The notes below the pieces were generated by a model. It saw only the letters and a list, made by a program, of their open reading frames with translations, did not search any database and was not told where the DNA came from. A program made the translations under genes and the position numbers. From the NCBI RefSeq assembly GCF_022682495.2, contig NW_026527302.1:124001-188000 (forward strand): a DNA stretch of 64,000 bases. The letters run 5' to 3'. This document shows, one piece after another, positions 9,986 to 23,964 of this stretch. Numbering within the stretch: the first letter of the stretch is position 1; the number at the start of each line of letters is the position of its first letter. Source of the DNA: Desmodus rotundus. Lineage: Eukaryota > Chordata > Mammalia > Chiroptera > Phyllostomidae.

Positions 9986-11982
9986 CTTTCTCGTCATCAA
10001 CGGACGCAATGATAGTACAGCACAATGAGAGCTATGAAATGCACTATCGTCTATGACACACTTTCCTCCTCCCGTGGCCGTCATCTACCTTTAGCCCTGG
10101 CCCTAAACCTACATGTACCATTAACCCCAACCATACTCCTAAACCTATCATTAACCCTCACCCTAACCCTAACCCTAACCCTAATAATAAAGCTAATCCT
10201 AACCATAACCCTAATGCTAGCCCTAACCCTAACTCTATCTTTAAAGAGAAGTCGTCTCATGTATCAGAGCTGTGGGTTGTGTGCTAACCAAAACGCTACT
10301 GAAATCATTTTCCATCCGTAGTGAATGAACTGGAGCATAGCGGTAGCTGAACTTTGCGGGACAATGAGCTGCGAGTGTGGGGTTTTCGCCCCTCTAATTT
10401 TTCCTTCCAGAAATCAGAGTCCGAAGATTTCCTGCAGGTACTGACTACTATGTCTTGTGGACAAAACCTTTTCTCGAACGTAGATATGCACATGAAGCTC
10501 ACAGTCCACTGACTCTATTCGACTGAATTTCCTTCTGAGAGAACAGCAAGGAATTCATGGAAAGCTTCCAAACAACTAGGCAATCAGGATGTTTCACACA
10601 AGTGCCTTATTAGCACATTTCATCTCCAGCGGGTAACACTAGGTCAATGGGCTCGTTTCAGTAGAGTGCGAAATGTACGGGGTGCCGATATAACCGACCG
10701 ATTTAGAACGTCATTTCAATGGGCTTTCTGTATGATCACCTAGGCGATAACTTTGCTAGCCAAAGAGTTCCGGAGTCACGTTCCCCCAAACAAATGAGAG
10801 AACCCTAGTTGGCACAGGACTATGCCAACTATGAGCTAGAGTAAGCTTGGCCACCACTGTTTTCGCCAAATTCTGCGTTCTGGGAGGAAAGCGTATCCGG
10901 TCGTTGGAAGGCCGCTAGGCCATGCTACGTGACTTAGACTCCAAGTCTCTGAAGATCTAAGGGAATGTGAATCTCAAGTAGCCTGTGGGGCTGCCAGTGG
11001 AAGATAATACATGCGTCAAGATTTGTTTTCTCCTCAAGATCACTCGGGAATACACCTATTTCGTCGGAAGCGGGTTTTTTTTCCAATGCCGTCTCAGTGT
11101 TGAACGTCTTCTCAATGTTCTCATTTCAGTACTAGATGTAATGGGAGAAGAAGAGTGTAGCCTAAGAAATGCGTGGAGACTATACTACGTCCCTTGGACT
11201 CCACCCGTTCGTGAAGCATTAAAGGACGAAGAAGCTAAAAGTACAGCATGGGCCTACCGGGGCATTCATTCCACTCTGAGAATACAGCAGTGAACACTTT
11301 GCGCTCCCCTGCATCATTCAGGAATTATATGAAGTCGTGCCAAAAGTGTTTTCCACCAAAGCCATCCACACCATTTGACGTGTTATCAATGTTCTCATTT
11401 CAGTAGGAGATGAAAGCAGTGGTGTCTCACCTAGGAAGTACTCTTGTCAGCATCTTGTGGAAGTACCTTGCTGCACTATGGGATCTCTGGCTCGTGTCAT
11501 ATCCCAAGAGCTACTGAAATGAATTCGCGTCAGCAAAGGAGGGAATGCTAGCATAGCACTTTGTGATCCTTGAAGGGGAATGAGCTTCCACAGTAGAGTT
11601 TTCTCCGAGGTACTTTTTCCGTCAGAAAAGCGTAGGCCCAGGAAGAAGAGAAGCAACACCCTACCACCTCACTTTGACCATACAGTGTTTTCAACGTAGC
11701 AATGCGTGTGCAGCTAGCAGTGTCCTTACTCTATTCGGGTGAATTTCTCTCACACAGCCCAGGAGTGAAGGGTTTGAAAGCTGCCAAGTACACGGCAATG
11801 AACATGTTCCTGAGAAGTGGCTTTAAGCAGGAACGCAGCACTAGATCCATATGTTCATATCAGTTGAATTGGAAATGACAGACTTGCACCATATCACATA
11901 ACCTCTTCAGAACGTATGATCAGCTATTTTGCTGTCTTATCATTTACCTTGCTGTGTTTGAGTGCAACGATCTACTGAATCA
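9986..11982 (+). repeat. Satellite copy 6
   Basis: Differences: C90T (10075, private, removes the CCGCGG found in the other copies), G1013T (shared with copies 7 and 10) and A1636G (shared with copy 9). Telomeric core 10161-10184; box 11059-11075 intact. Confidence 0.98.
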
Positions 11983-13979
11983 CTTTCTCGTCATCAACGG
12001 ACGCAATGATAGTACAGCACAATGAGAGCTATGAAATGCACTATCGTCTATGACACACTTTCCTCCTCCCGCGGCCGTCATCTACCTTTAGCCCTGGCCC
12101 TAAACCTACATGTACCATTAACCCCAACCATACTCCTAAACCTATCATTAACCCTCACCCTAACCCTAACCCTAACCCTAATAATAAAGCTAATCCTAAC
12201 CATAACCCTAATGCTAGCCCTAACCCTAACTCTATCTTTAAAGAGAAGTCGTCTCATGTATCAGAGCTGTGGGTTGTGTGCTAACCAAAACGCTACTGAA
12301 ATCATTTTCCATCCGTAGTGAATGAACTGGAGCATAGCGGTAGCTGAACTTTGCGGGACAATGAGCTGCGAGTGTGGGGTTTTCGCCCCTCTAATTTTTC
12401 CTTCCAGAAATCAGAGTCCGAAGATTTCCTGCAGGTACTGACTACTATGTCTTGTGGACAAAACCTTTTCTCGAACGTAGATATGCACATGAAGCTCACA
12501 GTCCACTGACTCTATTCGACTGAATTTCCTTCTGAGAGAACAGCAAGGAATTCATGGAAAGCTTCCAAACAACTAGGCAATCAGGATGTTTCACACAAGT
12601 GCCTTATTAGCACATTTCATCTCCAGCGGGTAACACTAGGTCAATGGGCTCGTTTCAGTAGAGTGCGAAATGTACGGGGTGCCGATATAACCGACCGATT
12701 TAGAACGTCATTTCAATGGGCTTTCTGTATGATCACCTAGGCGATAACTTTGCTAGCCAAAGAGTTCCGGAGTCACGTTCCCCCAAACAAATGAGAGAAC
12801 CCTAGTTGGCACAGGACTATGCCAACTATGAGCTAGAGTAAGCTTGGCCACCACTGTTTTCGCCAAATTCTGCGTTCTGGGAGGAAAGCGTATCCGGTCG
12901 TTGGAAGGCCGCTAGGCCATGCTACGTGACTTAGACTCCAAGTCTCTGAAGATCTAAGGGAATGTGAATCTCAAGTAGCCTGTGGGGCTGCCAGTGGAAG
13001 ATAATACATGCGTCAAGATTTGTTTTCTCCTCAAGATCACTCGGGAATACACCTATTTCGTCGGAAGCGGGTTTTTTTTCCAATGCCGTCTCAGTGTTGA
13101 ACGTCTTCTCAATGTTCTCATTTCAGTACTAGATGTAATGGGAGAAGAAGAGTGTAGCCTAAGAAATGCGTGGAGACTATACTACGTCCCTTGGACTCCA
13201 CCCGTTCGTGAAGCATTAAAGGACGAAGAAGCTAAAAGTACAGCATGGGCCTACCGGGGCATTCATTCCACTCTGAGAATACAGCAGTGAACACTTTGCG
13301 CTCCCCTGCATCATTCAGGAATTATATGAAGTCGTGCCAAAAGTGTTTTCCACCAAAGCCATCCACACCATTTGACGTGTTATCAATGTTCTCATTTCAG
13401 TAGGAGATGAAAGCAGTGGTGTCTCACCTAGGAAGTACTCTTGTCAGCATCTTGTGGAAGTACCTTGCTGCACTATGGGATCTCTGGCTCGTGTCATATC
13501 CCAAGAGCTACTGAAATGAATTCGCGTCAGCAAAGGAGGGAATGCTAGCATAGCACTTTGTGATCCTTGAAGGGGAATGAGCTTCCACAGTAGAGTTTTC
13601 TCCGAGGTACTTTTTCCATCAGAAAAGCGTAGGCCCAGGAAGAAGAGAAGCAACACCCTACCACCTCACTTTGACCATACAGTGTTTTCAACGTAGCAAT
13701 GCGTGTGCAGCTAGCAGTGTCCTTACTCTATTCGGGTGAATTTCTCTCACACAGCCCAGGAGTGAAGGGTTTGAAAGCTGCCAAGTACACGGCAATGAAC
13801 ATGTTCCTGAGAAGTGGCTTTAAGCAGGAACGCAGCACTAGATCCATATGTTCATATCAGTTGAATTGGAAATGACTGACTTGCACCATATCACATAACC
13901 TCTTCAGAACGTATGATCAGCTATTTTGCTGTCTTATCATTTACCTTGCTGTGTTTGAGTGCAACGATCTACTGAATCA
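11983..13979 (+). repeat. Satellite copy 7
   Basis: Differences: G1013T and A1895T, the same pair as copy 10. A1895T here is joined to A at 1982, unlike the linked T/G pair of the right-hand domain. Telomeric core 12158-12181; box 13056-13072 intact. Confidence 0.98.
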
Positions 13980-15976
13980 CTTTCTCGTCATCAACGGACG
14001 CAATGATAGTACAGCACAATGAGAGCTATGAAATGCACTATCGTCTATGACACACTTTCCTCCTCCCGCGGCCGTCATCTACCTTTAGCCCTGGCCCTAA
14101 ACCTACATGTACCATTAACCCCAACCATACTCCTAAACCTATCATTAACCCTCACCCTAACCCTAACCCTAACCCTAATAATAAAGCTAATCCTAACCAT
14201 AACCCTAATGCTAGCCCTAACCCTAACTCTATCTTTAAAGAGAAGTCGTCTCATGTATCAGAGCTGTGGGTTGTGTGCTAACCAAAACGCTACTGAAATC
14301 ATTTTCCATCCGTAGTGAATGAACTGGAGCATAGCGGTAGCTGAACTTTGCGGGACAATGAGCTGCGAGTGTGGGGTTTTCGCCCCTCTAATTTTTCCTT
14401 CCAGAAATCAGAGTCCGAAGATTTCCTGCAGGTACTGACTACTATGTCTTGTGGACAAAACCTTTTCTCGAACGTAGATATGCACATGAAGCTCACAGTC
14501 CACTGACTCTATTCGACTGAATTTCCTTCTGAGAGAACAGCAAGGAATTCATGGAAAGCTTCCAAACAACTAGGCAATCAGGATGTTTCACACAAGTGCC
14601 TTATTAGCACATTTCATCTCCAGCGGGTAACACTAGGTCAATGGGCTCGTTTCAGTAGAGTGCGAAATGTACGGGGTGCCGATATAACCGACCGATTTAG
14701 AACGTCATTTCAATGGGCTTTCTGTATGATCACCTAGGCGATAACTTTGCTAGCCAAAGAGTTCCGGAGTCACGTTCCCCCAAACAAATGAGAGAACCCT
14801 AGTTGGCACAGGACTATGCCAACTATGAGCTAGAGTAAGCTTGGCCACCACTGTTTTCGCCAAATTCTGCGTTCTGGGAGGAAAGCGTATCCGGTCGTTG
14901 GAAGGCCGCTAGGCCATGCTACGTGACTTAGACTCCAAGTCTCTGAAGATCTAAGGGAATGTGAATCTCAAGTAGCCTGTGGGGCTGCCAGGGGAAGATA
15001 ATACATGCGTCAAGATTTGTTTTCTCCTCAAGATCACTCGGGAATACACCTATTTCGTCGGAAGCGGGTTTTTTTTCCAATGCCGTCTCAGTGTTGAACG
15101 TCTTCTCAATGTTCTCGTTTCAGTACTAGATGTAATGGGAGAAGAAGAGTGTAGCCTAAGAAATGCGTGGAGACTATACTACGTCCCTTGGACTCCACCC
15201 GTTCGTGAAGCATTAAAGGACGAAGAAGCTAAAAGTACAGCATGGGCCTACCGGGGCATTCATTCCACTCTGAGAATACAGCAGTGAACACTTTGCGCTC
15301 CCCTGCATCATTCAGGAATTATATGAAGTCGTGCCAAAAGTGTTTTCCACCAAAGCCATCCACACCATTTGACGTGTTATCAATGTTCTCATTTCAGTAG
15401 GAGATGAAAGCAGTGGTGTCTCACCTAGGAAGTACTCTTGTCAGCATCTTGTGGAAGTACCTTGCTGCACTATGGGATCTCTGGCTCGTGTCATATCCCA
15501 AGAGCTACTGAAATGAATTCGCGTCAGCAAAGGAGGGAATGCTAGCATAGCACTTTGTGATCCTTGAAGGGGAATGAGCTTCCACAGTAGAGTTTTCTCC
15601 GAGGTACTTTTTCCATCAGAAAAGCGTAGGCCCAGGAAGAAGAGAAGCAACACCCTACCACCTCACTTTGACCATACAGTGTTTTCAACGTAGCAATGCG
15701 TGTGCAGCTAGCAGTGTCCTTACTCTATTCGGGTGAATTTCTCTCACACAGCCCAGGAGTGAAGGGTTTGAAAGCTGCCAAGTACACGGCAATGAACATG
15801 TTCCTGAGAAGTGGCTTTAAGCAGGAACGCAGCACTAGATCCATATGTTCATATCAGTTGAATTGGAAATGACAGACTTGCACCATATCACATAACCTCT
15901 TCAGAACGTATGATCAGCTATTTTGCTGTCTTATCATTTACCTTGCTGTGTTTGAGTGCAACGATCTACTGAATCA
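13980..15976 (+). repeat. Satellite copy 8
   Basis: Difference: A1138G only, the same as copy 11. Telomeric core 14155-14178; box 15053-15069 intact. Confidence 0.98.
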
Positions 15977-17973
15977 CTTTCTCGTCATCAACGGACGCAA
16001 TGATAGTACAGCACAATGAGAGCTATGAAATGCACTATCGTCTATGACACACTTTCCTCCTCCCGCGGCCGTCATCTACCTTTAGCCCTGGCCCTAAACC
16101 TACATGTACCATTAACCCCAACCATACTCCTAAACCTATCATTAACCCTCACCCTAACCCTAACCCTAACCCTAATAATAAAGCTAATCCTAACCATAAC
16201 CCTAATGCTAGCCCTAACCCTAACTCTATCTTTAAAGAGAAGTCGTCTCATGTATCAGAGCTGTGGGTTGTGTGCTAACCAAAACGCTACTGAAATCATT
16301 TTCCATCCGTAGTGAATGAACTGGAGCATAGCGGTAGCTGAACTTTGCGGGACAATGAGCTGCGAGTGTGGGGTTTTCGCCCCTCTAATTTTTCCTTCCA
16401 GAAATCAGAGTCCGAAAATTTCCTGCAGGTACTGACTACTATGTCTTGTGGACAAAACCTTTTCTCGAACGTAGATATGCACATGAAGCTCACAGTCCAC
16501 TGACTCTATTCGACTGAATTTCCTTCTGAGAGAACAGCAAGGAATTCATGGAAAGCTTCCAAACAACTAGGCAATCAGGATGTTTCACACAAGTGCCTTA
16601 TTAGCACATTTCATCTCCAGCGGGTAACACTAGGTCAATGGGCTCGTTTCAGTAGAGTGCGAAATGTACGGGGTGCCGATATAACCGACCGATTTAGAAC
16701 GTCATTTCAATGGGCTTTCTGTATGATCACCTAGGCGATAACTTTGCTAGCCAAAGAGTTCCGGAGTCACGTTCCCCCAAACAAATGAGAGAACCCTAGT
16801 TGGCACAGGACTATGCCAACTATGAGCTAGAGTAAGCTTGGCCACCACTGTTTTCGCCAAATTCTGCGTTCTGGGAGGAAAGCGTATCCGGTCGTTGGAA
16901 GGCCGCTAGGCCATGCTACGTGACTTAGACTCCAAGTCTCTGAAGATCTAAGGGAATGTGAATCTCAAGTAGCCTGTGGGGCTGCCAGGGGAAGATAATA
17001 CATGCGTCAAGATTTGTTTTCTCCTCAAGATCACTCGGGAATACACCTATTTCGTCGGAAGCGGGTTTTTTTTCCAATGCCGTCTCAGTGTTGAACGTCT
17101 TCTCAATGTTCTCATTTCAGTACTAGATGTAATGGGAGAAGAAGAGTGTAGCCTAAGAAATGCGTGGAGACTATACTACGTCCCTTGGACTCCACCCGTT
17201 CGTGAAGCATTAAAGGACGAAGAAGCTAAAAGTACAGCATGGGCCTACCGGGGCATTCATTCCACTCTGAGAATACAGCAGTGAACACTTTGCGCTCCCC
17301 TGCATCATTCAGGAATTATATGAAGTCGTGCCAAAAGTGTTTTCCACCAAAGCCATCCACACCATTTGACGTGTTATCAATGTTCTCATTTCAGTAGGAG
17401 ATGAAAGCAGTGGTGTCTCACCTAGGAAGTACTCTTGTCAGCATCTTGTGGAAGTACCTTGCTGCACTATGGGATCTCTGGCTCGTGTCATATCCCAAGA
17501 GCTACTGAAATGAATTCGCGTCAGCAAAGGAGGGAATGCTAGCATAGCACTTTGTGATCCTTGAAGGGGAATGAGCTTCCACAGTAGAGTTTTCTCCGAG
17601 GTACTTTTTCCGTCAGAAAAGCGTAGGCCCAGGAAGAAGAGAAGCAACACCCTACCACCTCACTTTGACCATACAGTGTTTTCAACGTAGCAATGCGTGT
17701 GCAGCTAGCAGTGTCCTTACTCTATTCGGGTGAATTTCTCTCACACAGCCCAGGAGTGAAGGGTTTGAAAGCTGCCAAGTACACGGCAATGAACATGTTC
17801 CTGAGAAGTGGCTTTAAGCAGGAACGCAGCACTAGATCCATATGTTCATATCAGTTGAATTGGAAATGACAGACTTGCACCATATCACATAACCTCTTCA
17901 GAACGTATGATCAGCTATTTTGCTGTCTTATCATTTACCTTGCTGTGTTTGAGTGCAACGATCTACTGAATCA
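15977..17973 (+). repeat. Satellite copy 9
   Basis: Differences: G441A (shared with copies 12 and 13) and A1636G (shared with copy 6). Telomeric core 16152-16175; box 17050-17066 intact. Confidence 0.98.
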
Positions 17974-19970
17974 CTTTCTCGTCATCAACGGACGCAATGA
18001 TAGTACAGCACAATGAGAGCTATGAAATGCACTATCGTCTATGACACACTTTCCTCCTCCCGCGGCCGTCATCTACCTTTAGCCCTGGCCCTAAACCTAC
18101 ATGTACCATTAACCCCAACCATACTCCTAAACCTATCATTAACCCTCACCCTAACCCTAACCCTAACCCTAATAATAAAGCTAATCCTAACCATAACCCT
18201 AATGCTAGCCCTAACCCTAACTCTATCTTTAAAGAGAAGTCGTCTCATGTATCAGAGCTGTGGGTTGTGTGCTAACCAAAACGCTACTGAAATCATTTTC
18301 CATCCGTAGTGAATGAACTGGAGCATAGCGGTAGCTGAACTTTGCGGGACAATGAGCTGCGAGTGTGGGGTTTTCGCCCCTCTAATTTTTCCTTCCAGAA
18401 ATCAGAGTCCGAAGATTTCCTGCAGGTACTGACTACTATGTCTTGTGGACAAAACCTTTTCTCGAACGTAGATATGCACATGAAGCTCACAGTCCACTGA
18501 CTCTATTCGACTGAATTTCCTTCTGAGAGAACAGCAAGGAATTCATGGAAAGCTTCCAAACAACTAGGCAATCAGGATGTTTCACACAAGTGCCTTATTA
18601 GCACATTTCATCTCCAGCGGGTAACACTAGGTCAATGGGCTCGTTTCAGTAGAGTGCGAAATGTACGGGGTGCCGATATAACCGACCGATTTAGAACGTC
18701 ATTTCAATGGGCTTTCTGTATGATCACCTAGGCGATAACTTTGCTAGCCAAAGAGTTCCGGAGTCACGTTCCCCCAAACAAATGAGAGAACCCTAGTTGG
18801 CACAGGACTATGCCAACTATGAGCTAGAGTAAGCTTGGCCACCACTGTTTTCGCCAAATTCTGCGTTCTGGGAGGAAAGCGTATCCGGTCGTTGGAAGGC
18901 CGCTAGGCCATGCTACGTGACTTAGACTCCAAGTCTCTGAAGATCTAAGGGAATGTGAATCTCAAGTAGCCTGTGGGGCTGCCAGTGGAAGATAATACAT
19001 GCGTCAAGATTTGTTTTCTCCTCAAGATCACTCGGGAATACACCTATTTCGTCGGAAGCGGGTTTTTTTTCCAATGCCGTCTCAGTGTTGAACGTCTTCT
19101 CAATGTTCTCATTTCAGTACTAGATGTAATGGGAGAAGAAGAGTGTAGCCTAAGAAATGCGTGGAGACTATACTACGTCCCTTGGACTCCACCCGTTCGT
19201 GAAGCATTAAAGGACGAAGAAGCTAAAAGTACAGCATGGGCCTACCGGGGCATTCATTCCACTCTGAGAATACAGCAGTGAACACTTTGCGCTCCCCTGC
19301 ATCATTCAGGAATTATATGAAGTCGTGCCAAAAGTGTTTTCCACCAAAGCCATCCACACCATTTGACGTGTTATCAATGTTCTCATTTCAGTAGGAGATG
19401 AAAGCAGTGGTGTCTCACCTAGGAAGTACTCTTGTCAGCATCTTGTGGAAGTACCTTGCTGCACTATGGGATCTCTGGCTCGTGTCATATCCCAAGAGCT
19501 ACTGAAATGAATTCGCGTCAGCAAAGGAGGGAATGCTAGCATAGCACTTTGTGATCCTTGAAGGGGAATGAGCTTCCACAGTAGAGTTTTCTCCGAGGTA
19601 CTTTTTCCATCAGAAAAGCGTAGGCCCAGGAAGAAGAGAAGCAACACCCTACCACCTCACTTTGACCATACAGTGTTTTCAACGTAGCAATGCGTGTGCA
19701 GCTAGCAGTGTCCTTACTCTATTCGGGTGAATTTCTCTCACACAGCCCAGGAGTGAAGGGTTTGAAAGCTGCCAAGTACACGGCAATGAACATGTTCCTG
19801 AGAAGTGGCTTTAAGCAGGAACGCAGCACTAGATCCATATGTTCATATCAGTTGAATTGGAAATGACTGACTTGCACCATATCACATAACCTCTTCAGAA
19901 CGTATGATCAGCTATTTTGCTGTCTTATCATTTACCTTGCTGTGTTTGAGTGCAACGATCTACTGAATCA
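17974..19970 (+). repeat. Satellite copy 10
   Basis: Differences: G1013T and A1895T, matching copy 7 three units earlier. Telomeric core 18149-18172; box 19047-19063 intact. Confidence 0.98.
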
Positions 19971-21967
19971 CTTTCTCGTCATCAACGGACGCAATGATAG
20001 TACAGCACAATGAGAGCTATGAAATGCACTATCGTCTATGACACACTTTCCTCCTCCCGCGGCCGTCATCTACCTTTAGCCCTGGCCCTAAACCTACATG
20101 TACCATTAACCCCAACCATACTCCTAAACCTATCATTAACCCTCACCCTAACCCTAACCCTAACCCTAATAATAAAGCTAATCCTAACCATAACCCTAAT
20201 GCTAGCCCTAACCCTAACTCTATCTTTAAAGAGAAGTCGTCTCATGTATCAGAGCTGTGGGTTGTGTGCTAACCAAAACGCTACTGAAATCATTTTCCAT
20301 CCGTAGTGAATGAACTGGAGCATAGCGGTAGCTGAACTTTGCGGGACAATGAGCTGCGAGTGTGGGGTTTTCGCCCCTCTAATTTTTCCTTCCAGAAATC
20401 AGAGTCCGAAGATTTCCTGCAGGTACTGACTACTATGTCTTGTGGACAAAACCTTTTCTCGAACGTAGATATGCACATGAAGCTCACAGTCCACTGACTC
20501 TATTCGACTGAATTTCCTTCTGAGAGAACAGCAAGGAATTCATGGAAAGCTTCCAAACAACTAGGCAATCAGGATGTTTCACACAAGTGCCTTATTAGCA
20601 CATTTCATCTCCAGCGGGTAACACTAGGTCAATGGGCTCGTTTCAGTAGAGTGCGAAATGTACGGGGTGCCGATATAACCGACCGATTTAGAACGTCATT
20701 TCAATGGGCTTTCTGTATGATCACCTAGGCGATAACTTTGCTAGCCAAAGAGTTCCGGAGTCACGTTCCCCCAAACAAATGAGAGAACCCTAGTTGGCAC
20801 AGGACTATGCCAACTATGAGCTAGAGTAAGCTTGGCCACCACTGTTTTCGCCAAATTCTGCGTTCTGGGAGGAAAGCGTATCCGGTCGTTGGAAGGCCGC
20901 TAGGCCATGCTACGTGACTTAGACTCCAAGTCTCTGAAGATCTAAGGGAATGTGAATCTCAAGTAGCCTGTGGGGCTGCCAGGGGAAGATAATACATGCG
21001 TCAAGATTTGTTTTCTCCTCAAGATCACTCGGGAATACACCTATTTCGTCGGAAGCGGGTTTTTTTTCCAATGCCGTCTCAGTGTTGAACGTCTTCTCAA
21101 TGTTCTCGTTTCAGTACTAGATGTAATGGGAGAAGAAGAGTGTAGCCTAAGAAATGCGTGGAGACTATACTACGTCCCTTGGACTCCACCCGTTCGTGAA
21201 GCATTAAAGGACGAAGAAGCTAAAAGTACAGCATGGGCCTACCGGGGCATTCATTCCACTCTGAGAATACAGCAGTGAACACTTTGCGCTCCCCTGCATC
21301 ATTCAGGAATTATATGAAGTCGTGCCAAAAGTGTTTTCCACCAAAGCCATCCACACCATTTGACGTGTTATCAATGTTCTCATTTCAGTAGGAGATGAAA
21401 GCAGTGGTGTCTCACCTAGGAAGTACTCTTGTCAGCATCTTGTGGAAGTACCTTGCTGCACTATGGGATCTCTGGCTCGTGTCATATCCCAAGAGCTACT
21501 GAAATGAATTCGCGTCAGCAAAGGAGGGAATGCTAGCATAGCACTTTGTGATCCTTGAAGGGGAATGAGCTTCCACAGTAGAGTTTTCTCCGAGGTACTT
21601 TTTCCATCAGAAAAGCGTAGGCCCAGGAAGAAGAGAAGCAACACCCTACCACCTCACTTTGACCATACAGTGTTTTCAACGTAGCAATGCGTGTGCAGCT
21701 AGCAGTGTCCTTACTCTATTCGGGTGAATTTCTCTCACACAGCCCAGGAGTGAAGGGTTTGAAAGCTGCCAAGTACACGGCAATGAACATGTTCCTGAGA
21801 AGTGGCTTTAAGCAGGAACGCAGCACTAGATCCATATGTTCATATCAGTTGAATTGGAAATGACAGACTTGCACCATATCACATAACCTCTTCAGAACGT
21901 ATGATCAGCTATTTTGCTGTCTTATCATTTACCTTGCTGTGTTTGAGTGCAACGATCTACTGAATCA
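19971..21967 (+). repeat. Satellite copy 11
   Basis: Difference: A1138G only, matching copy 8 three units earlier. Telomeric core 20146-20169; box 21044-21060 intact. Confidence 0.98.
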
Positions 21968-23964
21968 CTTTCTCGTCATCAACGGACGCAATGATAGTAC
22001 AGCACAATGAGAGCTATGAAATGCACTATCGTCTATGACACACTTTCCTCCTCCCGCGGCCGTCATCTACCTTTAGCCCTGGCCCTAAACCTACATGTAC
22101 CATTAACCCCAACCATACTCCTAAACCTATCATTAACCCTCACCCTAACCCTAACCCTAACCCTAATAATAAAGCTAATCCTAACCATAACCCTAATGCT
22201 AGCCCTAACCCTAACTCTATCTTTAAAGAGAAGTCGTCTCATGTATCAGAGCTGTGGGTTGTGTGCTAACCAAAACGCTACTGAAATCATTTTCCATCCG
22301 TAGTGAATGAACTGGAGCATAGCGGTAGCTGAACTTTGCGGGACAATGAGCTGCGAGTGTGGGGTTTTCGCCCCTCTAATTTTTCCTTCCAGAAATCAGA
22401 GTCCGAAAATTTCCTGCAGGTACTGACTACTATGTCTTGTGGACAAAACCTTTTCTCGAACGTAGATATGCACATGAAGCTCACAGTCCACTGACTCTAT
22501 TCGACTGAATTTCCTTCTGAGAGAACAGCAAGGAATTCATGGAAAGCTTCCAAACAACTAGGCAATCAGGATGTTTCACACAAGTGCCTTATTAGCACAT
22601 TTCATCTCCAGCGGGTAACACTAGGTCAATGGGCTCGTTTCAGTAGAGTGCGAAATGTACGGGGTGCCGATATAACCGACCGATTTAGAACGTCATTTCA
22701 ATGGGCTTTCTGTATGATCACCTAGGCGATAACTTTGCTAGCCAAAGAGTTCCGGAGTCACGTTCCCCCAAACAAATGAGAGAACCCTAGTTGGCACAGG
22801 ACTATGCCAACTATGAGCTAGAGTAAGCTTGGCCACCACTGTTTTCGCCAAATTCTGCGTTCTGGGAGGAAAGCGTATCCGGTCGTTGGAAGGCCGCTAG
22901 GCCATGCTACGTGACTTAGACTCCAAGTCTCTGAAGATCTAAGGGAATGTGAATCTCAAGTAGCCTGTGGGGCTGCCAGGGGAAGATAATACATGCGTCA
23001 AGATTTGTTTTCTCCTCAAGATCACTCGGGAATACACCTATTTCGTCGGAAGCGGGTTTTTTTTCCAATGCCGTCTCAGTGTTGAACGTCTTCTCAATGT
23101 TCTCATTTCAGTACTAGATGTAATGGGAGAAGAAGAGTGTAGCCTAAGAAATGCGTGGAGACTATACTACGTCCCTTGGACTCCACCCGTTCGTGAAGCA
23201 TTAAAGGACGAAGAAGCTAAAAGTACAGCATGGGCCTACCGGGGCATTCATTCCACTCTGAGAATACAGCAGTGAACACTTTGCGCTCCCCTGCATCATT
23301 CAGGAATTATATGAAGTCGTGCCAAAAGTGTTTTCCACCAAAGCCATCCACACCATTTGACGTGTTATCAATGTTCTCATTTCAGTAGGAGATGAAAGCA
23401 GTGGTGTCTCACCTAGGAAGTACTCTTGTCAGCATCTTGTGGAAGTACCTTGCTGCACTATGGGATCTCTGGCTCGTGTCATATCCCAAGAGCTACTGAA
23501 ACGAATTCGCGTCAGCAAAGGAGGGAATGCTAGCATAGCACTTTGTGATCCTTGAAGGGGAATGAGCTTCCACAGTAGAGTTTTCTCCGAGGTACTTTTT
23601 CCATCAGAAAAGCGTAGGCCCAGGAAGAAGAGAAGCAACAGCCTACCACCTCACTTTGACCATACAGTGTTTTCAACGTAGCAATGCGTGTGCAGCTAGC
23701 AGTGTCCTTACTCTATTCGGGTGAATTTCTCTCACACAGCCCAGGAGTGAAGGGTTTGAAAGCTGCCAAGTACACGGCAATGAACATGTTCCTGAGAAGT
23801 GGCTTTAAGCAGGAACGCAGCACTAGATCCATATGTTCATATCAGTTGAATTGGAAATGACAGACTTGCACCATATCACATAACCTCTTCAGAACGTATG
23901 ATCAGCTATTTTGCTGTCTTATCATTTACCTTGCTGTGTTTGAGTGCAACGATCTACTGAATCA
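21968..23964 (+). repeat. Satellite copy 12
   Basis: Differences: G441A (as copy 9), T1535C and C1674G. The last two are right-hand-domain states. I noticed no difference from copy 13. Telomeric core 22143-22166; box 23041-23057 intact. Confidence 0.98.
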
